Of a stretch of 64,000 bases of DNA, positions 34,392-47,230 are shown one piece after another (positions within the stretch are counted from its first letter, which is position 1; each line of letters begins with the position of its first letter). The stretch is taken from positions 4,564,842 to 4,628,841 of the forward strand of contig NW_004624748.1 of NCBI RefSeq assembly GCF_000247695.1, in the 5' to 3' direction. A model generated the notes under the pieces. The model was not told the DNA's origin. It saw only the letters and a program-made list of their open reading frames with translations, and ran no database searches. This stretch comes from Heterocephalus glaber (Eukaryota > Chordata > Mammalia > Rodentia > Bathyergidae). A program made the position numbers and the translations under genes.

Positions 34392-34474
34392 CCGGCCAGG
34401 GATTTAGCTCAGTGGTTCCACCTGCCTCCTAAGCACAAAGTCCGGAGTTCCGATCCCTGGTACCAAAACCAAGA
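34392..34474 (+). repeat. ID-type SINE
   Basis: CCAGGGATTTAGCTCAGTGG, CCTGCCTCCTAAGCACAAAG and TCCGATCCCTGGTACC are flanked by AAAAGGCCTTA. Confidence 0.94.
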
Positions 34475-35274
34475 CAAAAAGGCCTTAAGTGCTAGGATGT
34501 TTCTAAGTGGGAGAAAAATTCTGAGATGATATTTGGTATGCAATAAGCACGTCACTGCAGTCAGACTACATTCCTTCTCTTGGTTGCCTCTAGCCTCCTA
34601 GGTAACTTTATAATTACCGATATAATACAAAATAAATGCTGCATATATAAAGGTTCCCAGCTGAGGTGTGTGGAGAGCAAAAAGGGAAAGGATAGTAAGC
34701 AAAAGCTTAAATCTTCTATATCCTTTTATCATCTCAGTGGCTAGTAGCATACAGTATGTTATCACTACTCTCTTCCTAGAAACAGTATTTGTCTATAGTA
34801 ATTCTTCCTGAAGCTTCTGTGCTTTTCTTCCTGGTAGAATCACTGAAAGGAAGGGAGATTATATTTCAATCCAGTTTTTTTCCTTACTCACCTGGCAACA
34901 CTACTGGACAAGTGATAAAAAGTGTTAAATGCTTTACACAGGCTAGTAGGAAGGAGTGTGGCAGAATAGGGGGTACTAGGGAATATGAAGAGACTGTGTA
35001 GTATGAACTCAACATTTAGAAGTTTAAAGTAGAGTTTGATAAATAAAAATGATATATGTGAAGTACATTATATATGTGAAGAACATTATAGTAGGGATTA
35101 CTCTAAGTATAGTAACTATAAGCAGTAACAAGTTTAGAAATCCTACAGGAAGGAAAGAAAATAAGATTATAAATATAAAGGTCCAAAAACATGTGCTGTC
35201 CCCATGAGTAGCAGAGAAATCTAAAAGATATATCTTGAAGGGGAAAAAAACCTTAATGTCAAGAGTTATGTGGG

Positions 35275-35352
35275 ATGTGGTGGCAAACCTATGGCATGTG
35301 AGCTGCAGTGGGCTGTTATCACTGAAAGGTCTAAAAGGTTTCCCATCACTGC
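35275..35352. mobile_element. hAT-like MITE fragment
   Basis: GTGGTGGCAAACCTATGGCA at the left and AAAGGTCTAAAAGGTTTCCC to CATCACTGC at the right are the same ends as in the 46830-47018 element, with a short interior resembling the copy at 32064. Confidence 0.65.
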
Positions 35353-35886
35353 AAGAAGGTGGAGAACTCAAGCTTTAACAAGCTATCAGGAAGGACTGTT
35401 GTACATGTGAAAGGTATTCTAGATATTAAAAGAGAGACTAATGACATGAAGATCAGATGGCTATATGTGAACTTTACAAGATAAGTTATCAGTTTCAGAC
35501 AATGAATTACATACCACTTGGTTCTACATATGTAAAATTCTAGAAAATGCATGCTAATCCATAGTGACAGAAAACACATTAGTTCCTGGGAAGAGTGGAG
35601 AGGAGGAAAGATTATAAAAGAGGTAGAGGAAAATTTTAGGGATGATGGATTTCATCAGTTCTATCCTTTCCAATCTGAGTTTTTGAATTTCATTTTCTTG
35701 CCTAATTGCACTGGTAATAAACTCATGTTAAATAAAATACAGTGTGTAGGCTTTTTGTTCATGTCCTTTATCTGACTAAAAGTACCCTTCTGTTCTTAGT
35801 TTGCTGAGTTTTTTCAATCAAGAATATGGGATTTGTCATATTTGTGTCTATTGACATGGTCATTTTCTAGTTTAATATGATGAATT

Positions 35887-35976
35887 TTTTTTTTTTCTTT
35901 TTGGTACCGGGGCTCGAACTCGGGTCTTTAGCTTGTGAGGCAGGCGGTGGAAACACTGAGCTAAATCCCCAGCCCT
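35887..35976 (-). repeat. ID-type SINE inside the L1
   Basis: GGTACCGGGGCTCGAACTCG to CTAAATCCCCAGCCC is flanked by a 20-bp or longer duplication starting CTAGTTTAATATGATGAATT. Confidence 0.95.
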
Positions 35977-36267
35977 CTAGTTTAATATGATGAATTTATG
36001 TTGTTGCTTTTTAAAAAAAAGTTAAGCCAACCACCTATTTCTGGGATAACCCTTATCCAGTAATATTGTCCTTTTTACATACTGCTGGATAATACATTTT
36101 CTTTAGAATTATTACATCTGAATTCATGAGGGAAATTGGCCTGTAATTTTCTTATAATGTCTTTATGTGGCTTGGGTATTAGGCTAATACTGGCCCCAAA
36201 GAATAAATTGGGAATTAGTTCTGCCTCTTTAGTTTTCTGGATATTTGAATAACTGGTGTATTTGTTT

Positions 36268-36367
36268 NNNNNNNNNNNNNNNNNNNNNNNNNNNNNNNNN
36301 NNNNNNNNNNNNNNNNNNNNNNNNNNNNNNNNNNNNNNNNNNNNNNNNNNNNNNNNNNNNNNNNNNN
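36268..36367. other. Assembly gap of 100 N
   Basis: Exactly 100 N flanked by TTTGTTT and a T run. The size is likely a placeholder. A poly-T-starting minus-strand SINE is a plausible cause of the break. Confidence 0.97.
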
Positions 36368-37310
36368 TTTTTTTTTAAGGGAGGAGGAAAGAAATACTGC
36401 CTGTGAGTTACTTTGAGTGCTTTTGGCATTGCATTCCAGGAAGCTTACAAAATAAATACAGAGGAACTTGAGACTTTCTGTCAAAATATGTCAGCCTGGA
36501 CTAATGTTTCTGTGCTTTTATGAGCCTTAAAATCATTGTTGGCTCCTCAAAGATCTATGGAAGGAAAGTGAGCTCTAGAAAAGCAAATAATCAGGTTATC
36601 TATTTGAGTGAGCTTTGGTAGTTTATATCTTTCAAGGAACTTAAACATTTCATCTAAGTTGTTGAATTTATTTGCCTAAAGTTTTTCACATTTCTTTATT
36701 ATCCTTTCTATATCTGTAGAACTTGTAATAAATGACCTCTCTCATTCTGATACTGGTAGTATGCATCTTCTCACTTTTCTTAGTTTTTATCAGTTACTGA
36801 TCTCAAAGAACTAGGTTTTGGTTTCAATGATATTCTCAATTATTTTCCATTTCACTGATTTCTACTTTGACCTTTGTTATTTCCTTTTAAAATCCATTTT
36901 CTTTTGGGTGGGCTTGTGTTTAACTTGCTCTTCTTAGTTTCTTAAGGTAAAAGCTGAGGTCATTTTCTAATACTGTATAGGCATTTTGTTTATATAGTTC
37001 CCCCATACATAGTACTGCTTTAGCGAAATCCCACAAAATTTGACTTGCTTTATCTTTATTTTCATTCACTTTTAAATGCTAATTTCACATTAGGTTCCTT
37101 TTCTAATCAATAGGTTATTTAGAATTATGTTATTTTGTTTCAAAATATTGGAGGATTTTCGGGATAGTTTTTGTTATTGATTTCTAACTTAATTCTATTT
37201 TGATCAGAGAAGATACTTTACATGATTTGAATTGTTTAAAATTTATAGACATGTTTTATGGCTTAGAACAGGGGTTAGCAAATGTTTTCAATATAGGTTC
37301 TCCTTTCTAT

Positions 37311-37400
37311 ATATTTATTTATTTTGGGTACCAGGAGTTGAACTCAGGACCTTGTGCTTGTGAGGTAGGTGCAGTGCCACTGAGCTAAATCCCCAGCCCA
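37311..37400 (-). repeat. ID-type SINE inside the L1
   Basis: GGGTACCAGGAGTTGAACTC to CTAAATCCCCAGCCCA. Confidence 0.93.
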
Positions 37401-37942
37401 TTCCCTTGTATAAAGGTAAATATTTTAAGCTTTGTGGGCCACACAACAGTCTCTGCTATGTATTTTAAGAAATCTTTGAAAAAATCTGAAAACCATGCTT
37501 AGTTCATAGGCTATGCAAAAACAGGCTAGATAAGCCTTAAGCCATAGTTTGCTAATTCTTAGTTTAGAATGTAGTTTATTTGAATATGTTTTGAGTATAT
37601 TTTGAAGAGTATTTGTGTTCTAGTTTTCTAGGGGAATGTTTTAGAAAATCCAAATGAGTACTATAGTTTATAGTGTTTTAACTTAAATTCCTACCTGTTC
37701 TAGCAATTATTTAGAGGGGCATCAAAATCTCTGACCGTAATTGTAGATTTGTCAGCTTCTTCTTATAATCTGTAAGTTTTTGCTTCACAGTTTGAAGTGC
37801 TGTTTGAGAAATATTTAGGATTATGATAGCCTTCTGATTAACTTGCTACTTTATTATTATAAAATAACCTTCCTTATTGTTGGTAATATTCTTTGCTCCG
37901 AAATCTATTTATTTCATTTTAAAATATAGCCATGCCTTTTTC

Positions 37943-38030
37943 GGTTTTTTTTTTTTGGTACCGGAGATCAAACTCAGGTCCTTGCGCTTGTGCAGCAGGT
38001 GGTGAAACCACTGAGCTAAATCCCCGGCCC
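37943..38030 (-). repeat. ID-type SINE inside the L1, 'CTGCGCAA'-like subtype
   Basis: GGTACCGGAGATCAAACTCA, TTGTGCAGCAGGTGGTGAAA and CTAAATCCCCGGCCC, with the duplication AGC(C/T)ATGCCTTTTTC on both sides. Confidence 0.95.
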
Positions 38031-39382
38031 AGCTATGCCTTTTTCTTTTGATTGATGCTAGCACCAGTATGGTATTTTTTTTTCCATCCTTTGCTCTTAA
38101 TGTTTTTGTCTTTGTAAAGTGTGTTTCTTATTGACAGTATGTAGTTAGGTCTTGTTTTTTATCCAGCCTGATCATCTTTGCTTTTTAACTGGATGTTTAA
38201 ATCATTTACACTTAATGTGATTATTATGATTAAAGTCTGTCTTGCTATTTTCTGTTTATTCCATCTGTTCTTCATCCTGATTTCCCTCTTTTTCAGCTTT
38301 CTATTGGGTCGAGTAATTTTTTGATTCTATTTTATCTCCTTTGTTGACTTACTGACGATAACCATTTTGTAATCTGATTGGTTGCTTTAGGGTATATACA
38401 GCTTTAACTGACCAAAATCTATCTTCAAATACAATTACATCATAACACATATGGCATAGAACTTTACAGTATTATTCCTTTATATTTCATCCTTCCAGTC
38501 CTTTAAGTTATTGTCATGTTGTACTTATGTATGTTGTAAAGCCCACAAGCTAAATTCCATCCCAGCATTACTAGGAGTCAGAGAGTCCATTCTTTGTAAA
38601 CCCCACAATACATTGTTATCACTTTTGTGTAGACAACTGCTTATCCTAACAATTAAATAGTAGAAAAAAATTAACACTATTTACCATGTAGTTACCATTT
38701 CCAATGCTCTGCATTCCTTTGTGTGGATCTTTAAAATTCCATCTGGCATCATTTTCTTTCTGACTAAAAGACCTTTCTTTGCCTTTCTTGTGGTATGGTC
38801 TAATGATGAGTTAGTATCAGTTTTTATATGCCTGAAAACATTTTTTTAATGATATTTTTCTGAGTACAGAATCCTAGGTTAGTATTTTCTTCTTTCAGTA
38901 CTTAAATATGTACCACACGTGCAATGTTTCTGATAAGTCTCCTGTCTTTGTGTTCCTCTATAAAATGGATATTTTCTCTGGTATACTATCACTGGTTTTG
39001 AGTGCTTTGATTATATATGCCTTACTGTATGTAGTTTTCTTAAGTTTTCAACAAATTTGACTTTTTTGGCCACTGTTTTTTCAGATCTCTTCTGTCTCTT
39101 GTTCCTTTGGTAACTCCAATTACATAGATATAAGATCCTTGAAAGTTTTCCCACAGCTCACTGATTCTCTCATTTTTAAAACATTCTTTTCTTTTTTACT
39201 TGTAACAGTTTCTTTTTCTGTCTTTAAATTCATAATCTTTTCTTCTGCCATAGTCTAATCTGCCAAGAATTCCACTAAATAAGTTTTTCATCTCAGATAT
39301 TATAATTTGAATCCCTAGAATTATAATTTCAATTTTTAAAGAAAAGGTCTACCATATCTCTTACTTTTAAACATAGAGAATA

Positions 39383-39480
39383 GGGGCTGGGGATTTGGCT
39401 CAGTGGTTTCATCGCTTGCTGCGCAAGTGCAAGGACCCAAGTTCGATCCCCGGTACCAAAAAAAAAAAACAAAAAAAAAA
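39383..39480 (+). repeat. ID-type SINE inside the L1, 'CTGCGCAA' subtype
   Basis: GGGGCTGGGGATTTGGCTCA, CTTGCTGCGCAAGTGCAAGG and GTTCGATCCCCGGTACC are followed by a long A tail and flanked by AAACATAGAGAATAG. Confidence 0.96.
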
Positions 39481-40084
39481 AAACATAGAGAATAGTGTTA
39501 TAATAATGTTTAAGGTCCTTATCTGCTAATTCTAACATCTGTGTCAGTTCAATGTTACTTTCAACTAACTGATTGTTCTTTTCATTCTGGGTCATTTTCT
39601 GGCTTATGTGCTGGCTAATCTTTAAGTAGGTGTGAGGCATTGTGAATTTTATCTTGTTGGTTGCTGGATATTCTGTTTCTATCAATGTTTCTGAGTTTTG
39701 TTCTGGAATATAGTTAGGTTACTTGAAGAAGTGGATCTTTTAGGTCTGACTGTTATGATTTGTTAAGGAGTGCTCAATCTACATCTCATTTAGGGAAGAA
39801 TAATACAATAGCTAAATAACATTCTGTAAGGCAATCTTTTAAATTTAGGATTTGGATCTGCACAGACTTCAAAAATGACCTTGGCAACATATTTAATCCC
39901 CTCCTATTAAATAATGAATATGTCAGAATATTAATTTTCATTAAAAATTACAAAGCACTCTGAATGAAAGTAAGAGAAACAAAAATTGAAGACAGTGAAC
40001 ATTACAAAATTTTGTGAGTGAGAGTAAAGATGACTTTGGTTAAGAACTGAACTATAATTGGATATACATTATATTTCTCCATAC

Positions 40085-40150
40085 ATTATAACTCAACCTG
40101 TCTAAGCCTCAGTTTTCTCACCTGTAAAGTTCCATGTTCTTTTTACAAAG
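40085..40150 (+). repeat. MIR SINE remnant
   Basis: CTAAGCCTCAGTTTTCTCAC and CTGTAAAGTTCC correspond to the MIR core. Confidence 0.65.
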
Positions 40151-41842
40151 GAATGTGGAAGACAGAAAACTGTTAATTCCACCAAGCTAAAATGTACAGA
40201 AAAAAAGTTTAAACATTCTCTGGTAATCAGTGACTTACACATGTAACTTGTATATTTTGTTTTACTTTACTAAACATTTCTTTGAACATTGTTACAGAGA
40301 AGCTAGTTTTGTTTTGCCTAATAACTGGATCTGAAAACTTACCCCACAGAGTAAAATAGGGTGTCTCTATGCCCAGCCCTTCAACAGTTGGCTTTCAAGA
40401 TTTTTTAAAAATAAACATAATTTGAAAAGTATTTTAGAATACTACTAGCTAGGAATCTTCAAGAATTAGAAATCAGAAACTCTGATTTTGTGACCTTACT
40501 CCTTCTTCTATCAATGAATGAATGAATGCTTCATTTAACGAGTATTTATTTGCTTATTTTTGTTTTGACCTTCTTATTTTACAGCTGCTTTTTCATGCCT
40601 CCTATCTATTTCCCTTTAAATTTATACTGTTCTGAGCTCAGTGCCTTTTGAGCAAAGCTGGAGAGATAAGAAAATTCTAATGGTCTACTTTGTTTCTTGA
40701 GGAATACTAAAATAGTCTTTTTCATTTATTTTTGTTGTGGTAAGAATAATCAGCAAGCTCTAACTTCACACATTTTTAGTGTACTAAAATATTCTCAACC
40801 ATAATTCTGAAAACTGGGATTCTTATAAGTTACCCAAAAAACAAAGCAAGAAGGAAGAAAGGAGAGCTGAAGGAAGGAGTCAGGGAGAGAAAGAAAAAGA
40901 GATTCATTGTTCTTAGATGGTGCAAAGTGGTTCTGTAGGACCAGCAAAAGAGTATACTCTTTTTATATGTAATTCTTTTTCTTTTGTTGTAATTAGAAAG
41001 ACTGTCAACTGAGATTAAGAAACTCAAATTTTAATTCCAATTTTGACACTATTCAATATAGTCTCCAATCTCCTGAAACTGGGGCCAAGCATGAAGAATA
41101 AAATTATACCTGAGAGGGTTTCCATGTCTCAGTAGTCGTAATGTGTAGTTGAAAAATCAGTATTCTTTGGAAAAGAGGCCATGGCCCTAGCCAGAACACT
41201 AAATCACTCCCTTTTTTTGTACAATAAGACTGTCTCATGGCATTGATAATAATGAAGTGAGATCATATAAAAAGAATACTTTTGAATATTCACTCTGAAT
41301 TTTTATAGTTTCCATGACACTAACATGTCAGTGGGGGTGAGCATCATTTAGTCTACTCACTTCCACACACTACTATAAGGAGCCTTGGCTAAACTATAAA
41401 AGAATACAGAAAAAGAATGTGTTATACAACCAAATAGCTTAGAACTGTGCCTCTGAAAATGCAGCTTTGGGTAAGGGGGACTTGAGTGTGCTCAGGGGAC
41501 TAAAATCCACTGAATAAACATGGGATCTTGATATGAACTTTAAAAAAACATAATCACTACATTTATATTAAAATAGGAATATTATGATATACAGTGCAAC
41601 ATTTTCTTTAAATTTAAGATAAAACATGAAACTAAAGAAAATTCCAGATTGAGACCAGGCTTTTAAGGCAATTGTTTACTCTTTCTGCTATTAACTATAT
41701 TTCTGTAAAAAAGTTTGAGATGCAGTGACCTTATTGGGATATTAAAACTTGTACTAGATGGCAGTGGATGGTGGTGATGGTTGCATAACATTATGAATGT
41801 ATTTAATATACCACTAAACTGTACCTTTAAAAATGGTTAACA
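40150..41842. other. AT-rich non-coding DNA
   Basis: No gene or clear repeat was recognised apart from short A/T tracts and an imperfect GAATGAATGAATG run near 40515. Confidence 0.55.
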
Positions 41843-42040
41843 TGCTGGGTGTGGTGGCTCACACCTGTAATCCCAACTGCCCAGGAGTTGAGATAGGAGG
41901 GTTGTAGGTATGAGGTCAGTTTGGCAACGCAGTAAGACATTATCTCATAATAAAATTTTTTAAAAGGCTGGGGATGTGGCTCAGCACTGGAGCACTTACC
42001 TAGCATGCATGATGCCGTGGGTTCAATTCGTGGTACTACC
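41843..42040 (+). repeat. B1-ID dimeric SINE
   Basis: B1 (CTGGGTGTGGTGGCTCACAC) and ID (GGCTGGGGATGTGGCTCAGC, GGGTTCAATTCGTGGTACTA) halves are joined by AATAAAATTTTTTAAAA. Confidence 0.92.
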
Positions 42041-42587
42041 AAAAATAGTTGTTATAATGATAAATTTTATGTTAGTATTTTACCACAGTTTTAAATTTTG
42101 AGTGGAAAAAAACCTCTACTAAAATCTAATGTTATCAACTAATATAGATTATGCTGAGAGATTTTTAATTTCAATGTGCAATTGTGAAGTGACCACTATA
42201 TCCTGTTATTCAGCTCACAAATTATCTCTTATTATGCTCATGAAAAGTGTACTTGATTCCAAGTTTTTAAAACACCCATCATCAAAGGTCCTTGTGAAGA
42301 AGTTTCTAAGTTTCTAATTTCAATCTGCAATGGAATAAAAAATGCACATAAAAAAGCCTGTTAGAAGTAGTCCTAAAATAAAGATAATAGGCTTTCTATG
42401 AAGAGCTTACCAGATAATTTACTTCTAAAACATCTGAAGGAAATCAGGCAAATATTCAACTATTTTATCTGGAGAGAAAACTTGATTAGAATCAATATAT
42501 ATGGCCCCAAATAAGGAACTGCTTAAATTATGGTCTATCCTAATATTCTGTAACAAAATATTTATTCATCTGTTAAAATTATGATGA

Positions 42588-42735
42588 GCAGGGTGTGGTA
42601 GCACACACCTGTAATCTCAGCACTTGGGAGGCTGAATCAGGAGGATCACTACAAGTTCAAGGCCAGCCTGGACTCCACAGTGAGTTTAAGACTAGCCTGA
42701 ACTACACAGTGAGACTCTGTCTCAAAATATCAAAA
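42588..42735 (+). repeat. B1 SINE with internal duplication
   Basis: AGGGTGTGGTAGCACACACC, then the GCCTGGACTCCACAGTGAG and GCCTGAACTACACAGTGAG segments in tandem, then an A tail. Confidence 0.92.
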
Positions 42736-43082
42736 AAAAAAGTATAATTGAATATTTATAGCCAGGAAATATATATAATATATACATACACAGATACATA
42801 TAAATAAAGAACAAATAGATACAGAAATTTAATGACAAGAGTTTGACCGTGGTTATTTCTGGGTGATAGGATTAATTTTTCCTGCAACTTGCTCATTTAT
42901 ATTATTAAATAATGTAAATAAAATATTCAGAAATTCTTGTTAATGATGAGCTTATCATTTGCTTATTCATTAATTCAACAAGTATTTGCAGCAGTAAATA
43001 AAGCATAGTCTTTGTTCCTCAGGGGTCTTAATTTGTGAGACCAAAATAAAAAAAAAATAGGTATAATCAAATATTCTCAGAA

Positions 43083-43262
43083 CCCAGGATCAATGCCACA
43101 CACCTGTAATCTTAGCACTGAGATGGGAGGATTGCAAGTTTAAGCCCAGCTTGGGCAACTTATCGACTTAGCAAGACCGTCTCAAAAACTAAAAATTAAA
43201 AAATAGGCTGAGCATGTAACTCAGTGCAGAGGCCCTAGGTTCAATCACCAGTACTTAAAAAA
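43083..43262 (+). repeat. B1-ID dimeric SINE
   Basis: The sequence runs from CACACACCTGTAATCTTAGC to TAGGTTCAATCACCAGTACT with an A tail. It is an uninterrupted copy useful as a reference for the dimer split at 7100-7795. Confidence 0.9.
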
Positions 43263-43519
43263 AAAAAAAAGTGAAAAATTTTTATTTCTCTTTCATTCTC
43301 ATTAGTTAATTGCCATGTGTTTCTTTTGTTCACTGGGGACTCTGGCCCTTTGCTTATAGTATTTTGCCTCCCTGCATTTTCTGCCATCACTCTCTGGCAT
43401 TTCAGTGTTCATATGAATAATCCATCCAAAAATCTGAATTCTGACTCCACCAGCTTTTACAGTCACTTCATTTAGCAATCCATATCCAAAGGCACATGTT
43501 CTGACCACCAGGAAATAAC

Positions 43520-44870
43520 TCCACAGCTTTAGAGTCCAACATATTGTCTCTCACTACAACCACTTCCATTTTTTTCACTCAATTCCTTAAGCACCTGTTT
43601 TCTTACTTTTTTTGCCTCCATTCCTTAACTATTCCCTTCAAACCACAACCTCCCACATAGCTTGATATCTTTCTATCCAGCCTAGATGCTCCAATACATC
43701 AGTGTCTTCTGCTAATAAGTTTTCTCCCTATATAAATTCTTTCTCCTATTTCCTATGCTAGTGATTGCAAACCTTTTAGAAATTGCCCTGGGGCATATAT
43801 TTTATACTAGCTTGCTTCACTTAAACACGCGACTTTACCTCCACCCTTATTTCCTTTATGCCTATTTTATGATTAAAAAAAGTCAAAACTATCAGCTATG
43901 AACTCCCTCAACTTCCTGATCTACATCTGCAAGATAATTCATATAACCACCTTCACTTCCTGCCTTCTAATCTGAGAAAAAGATATCCTTTTCTTTTTCC
44001 AGATTAATTCCTTTACTTTCACACTTGATCCCACATTCCCCAGTCTCCTACAGAATCCTGATTTACCTTTATACTTTTTTTAACCTTTCCTCTCTGCTCT
44101 TTCCCCACATTTTATAAAAACATTAAACTCGGATCTACTATAGAATTTCCTCAATTCTGTAACCTCTCTACAGGTATTATCCTTTATTTTTATTTTGAAA
44201 GAGAACCCTGAAATAAACCTATTGTAACTTTTGTCAATTTTAATACATTTTTCAACTGAACACACACAGAAGCCTGCCACTATAAATCCACGCAGTGTGT
44301 TCTGGCAAACTTATTACTAATGACAGAACTGCTAAATCCCATAATGTTTTTCAGTGTATAATATTTGATTTGTCTCTTCTGACTTCTTTTTGAAATCTCC
44401 TTCTTACTGCACCTCTAACATGGAGCTCTGTTAGTTCTTCCTTCTCTCCCTCTGCCATTCCTTCTCAGCTAGTGTTGATTCCTACTTCTTTCTTTGAGCA
44501 GTGACATCCACTTCCCACATAATTTCAACAGTCTCTTTCCATCCAAAGCCCCAATCCAGTATGTCTGATTCCCTGTTGAACTTGTCCACATAGATAGCTC
44601 ACTAGCACTTAATCTTCTGTATTGTGTATCCTCACTCAGTTGCTCATTTCTCTCTTCCCATCCTTGTGTTCCAACCTACATCCATGAACAACATTCATAT
44701 CCTTCTTCCCTTCCTTCCTTCTTCCCGTCACCTTCTTTCCTTTTCTTTCTTTTTCCTCTCATCTCTGTCCTGGTCAATGATATCACCATTGGACTCCACA
44801 GCTAGGGATCAAGGAGTCATTCTAAACTTATCTCTATCCCAGCTATCACTGCCTTAGTCCAAAACTTTCA
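43520..44870 (+). mobile_element. L2 LINE remnant, plus strand
   Basis: Pyrimidine-rich L2 ORF2-type sequence. GTCCTGGTCAATGATATCAC and AGGGATCAAGGAGTCATTCT to CTAAACTTATCTCTATCCCA follow parts of the conserved L2 reverse-transcriptase gene. All frames are disrupted. The 5' half is too diverged for a firm boundary. Confidence 0.6.
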
Positions 44871-44935
44871 TTATTTACCACCATAATTGTAAAGTCATAC
44901 AAAAATACTTTCATTTGTTTTAAAAATAATAATAG

Positions 44936-45010
44936 ATGTTGGAATATAGCTTAGAAGTACAGCATGTGTTTAGCATGTTCAAAGCCCTGGGTTCAATCTC
45001 TAGTACCAAT
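44936..45010 (+). repeat. Old ID-type SINE
   Basis: GTTGGAATATAGCTTAGAAG and CCCTGGGTTCAATCTCTAGT form a diverged ID. Confidence 0.8.
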
Positions 45011-45769
45011 AACATCAATTAGAGAGCATGTTATAACATTGCTCCTATTATTTAAATTATGAAATGACATGTTACTTTATTAAGCAAACCATGACGGTAT
45101 ACAGAAACATAGCTTGCACTATTCCTAAAATTCAGAAGCTTTTTTTTTTTTTTCCAGAAGTTTTTTTCATACCCCAGTACCTAGTAGTGATCAGTATAGA
45201 GCAGCTGTGGCTAATTATCCAATTTTGAATAATATGAATGTGGGATTTTTGAAGATATCCATAATAATTATTAAGCTGCATTTTAAGCAATTCAATATTA
45301 TTAGGTTACCAGACTGTCTAAATCCCACATCACCCACATACTTATACCCATACACTCATGAGGAATTAGATTCCCTATAAACTGAGCTTTTCATAGCCAT
45401 TCCACTATCGTGGACAGTATTTATCAGATTTTGCTTCCTCAGTTCTAACAATTCTTCACACTTCAAATGATTAAATACACCCTCATGGCAACTCCATGAA
45501 TAGTGTCCCCATAGGTGAGTCAGAAGGCCTTAGCTTCTCCAACTCTTTCCAGTTTTGTTTTCTGATGCCTGAAACATAGAACCTTTTATTCCACAAACTT
45601 CAATATTCCTGGAAAAGAGAAACAAAGTACATTATTTAATAATGTTAAGTGAATGAAATCTAATAATACCAATACAAAAATATAGGGAGCTTTCCTTGTT
45701 CAATTGGGTAAGGAGATACGAAGGAGGTGCAGTATATTGTTAAGGGGCCTACAGAAATAATATCTTCCA

Positions 45770-45850
45770 GGGCTGGGGATTTAGCTCAGTGGTTTTGCTG
45801 CCTGCTGCGCAAGTGCAAGGACCCACGTTTGATACCCGGTACCAAAAGAA
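45770..45850 (+). repeat. ID-type SINE, 'CTGCGCAA' subtype
   Basis: GGCTGGGGATTTAGCTCAGT, GCCTGCTGCGCAAGTGCAAG and GTTTGATACCCGGTACC are followed by an A-rich tail. TATCTTCCA and TGTCTTCCA flank it. Confidence 0.95.
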
Positions 45851-45863
45851 AATAAAAAAAAAC

Positions 45864-46829
45864 AATGTCTTCCAATCACTCCTGATTGTTTTCTCAGTTT
45901 TCTTTAATGTGCATGTATTAACAGTAAGGGGAAATGTTCAAAAGCAAGTACTGTACATGGGTCTAGTTTTAAAGATAAAAGCTGCCCACAAAATATTTTT
46001 ATATCAACTAATTTAGAAGAAACTTCAAGTTTAGTATCTAAATGTACTGAAATCTTTTACATTGAAAGGATTAAACTTCAAGGAATTTTAACTACATAAA
46101 TGGAGAGGAAATTTGAGTATAAAAAGGTAAATAGGGGAATTGTTAGATTTAGTCATATGCTACAAGAATTTCTTTTTAGAAAAAGGTATATCTACTTACC
46201 ATATTAGAAGTCTTAGAGTTTATTAAAAGTATTAACACTTAGGTCATGTTACTTTGGGTTGTTTTGCCAACGGTATTTTTTGAAAAGTCCTATGCTTATA
46301 AAATACATCTTCCAATAAGAGACAAGTTCTTTGATTAAATGTGATATTTTCCTACATGGAAAGCTGAAATAAATTTAATCTTCAGTTTCATATCAAATCA
46401 GTTTTTAATAGTTTCTTTAAAATTACATATACAGTCTGTATTTACTGTTCCAAGTTGAGTGGGGCAAAAGTTAACAGTACAGGGTCATCAAGTAAATTAA
46501 ACGTTAACAGAAAAAATTAAATGACTAAATTAAAAACATAGAGCCTAGTCCTCTGATGAAAAAAAAAGAAAAAAATATTCCCATGAGAGTTGTAAATTGC
46601 TCACCTATTTAAAATAAATGACTTCTTCAGAGCTGCCTTAAAAGGTTAATTTGTCTTAAATATGTAAGCATTTGTTAGCCAACAGGGAATATGATATATT
46701 TTGTTCTCCTTATTTCTCCAAAGATCTGTTCTATAAGAAACAAATTTTATATATTAATAATAGAAATGTAGCATGAGGCAGAACTATTTTAGAGAACTGG
46801 TCATATATCCTCAGTCATACCTTCTAGAG
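45864..46829. other. AT-rich non-coding DNA
   Basis: Nothing was recognised in this stretch. Confidence 0.55.
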
Positions 46830-47018
46830 CAGTGATGGTGAACCTTTCAGAGATAAGTGCCCAAACTGCAACCCAAAACCCACTTATTTATCACACAAGT
46901 GCAAACACTACAATTAAACCTGAATACTGAGGTTTTAATTTAGAAAAAACAACTCATACATTAACATCTTTTGTCCTAAAAGAAAAACAACACATGTGCC
47001 ATAGGTTCACCACCACTG
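46830..47018. mobile_element. Complete hAT-like MITE with 8-bp target duplication
   Basis: The left end CAGTGATGGTGAACCTTTC and the right end, read on the reverse strand as CAGTGGTGGTGAACCTATGG, match at 15 of the first 16 bases. The flanks TTCTAGAG and TCCTAGAG form an 8-bp duplication with one mismatch, the hallmark length for hAT elements. The 189-bp body has no open transposase. CCACTTATTTATC and GCCATAGGTTCACC are internal landmarks shared with two shorter fragments in the window. Confidence 0.88.
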
Positions 47019-47230
47019 TCCTAGAGACCAGAGCCTCAATTTTACTTCTGTTCATTAAAAACAAATTAATAGCCTCTTAATTCCCTGTCCTCAATTTCCA
47101 GGATAAGCTTCAATTCAAGTCACTGAAGTCTCTGCAAAAGATGAAATACAATTTTTAAAGTTTTGCACTCAACATAAATTTAACTCTTAAATTTTCATTT
47201 GATAAATTGTCAAGAATAGATCCATTTTGA

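Larger units (their letters stand above)
35790..39740 (-). mobile_element. L1 LINE, minus strand, broken
   Basis: The plus strand is the complement of L1 ORF2: TGACATGGTCATTTTCTAGT, CTGGGATAACCCTTATCCAG and GGAAATTGGCCTGTAATTTT (reverse transcriptase region at the left), then CATTTCACTGATTTCTACTT, CAAAATATTGGAGGATTTTC and TAATTCTATTTTGATCAGAG, with more upstream L1 sequence to the right. All frames carry stops. Four ID SINEs (35887, 37311, 37943 and 39383) and a 100-N gap interrupt it. The stretch just right of the gap (36380-36540) does not look like L1 and may be another insertion. Confidence 0.85.
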
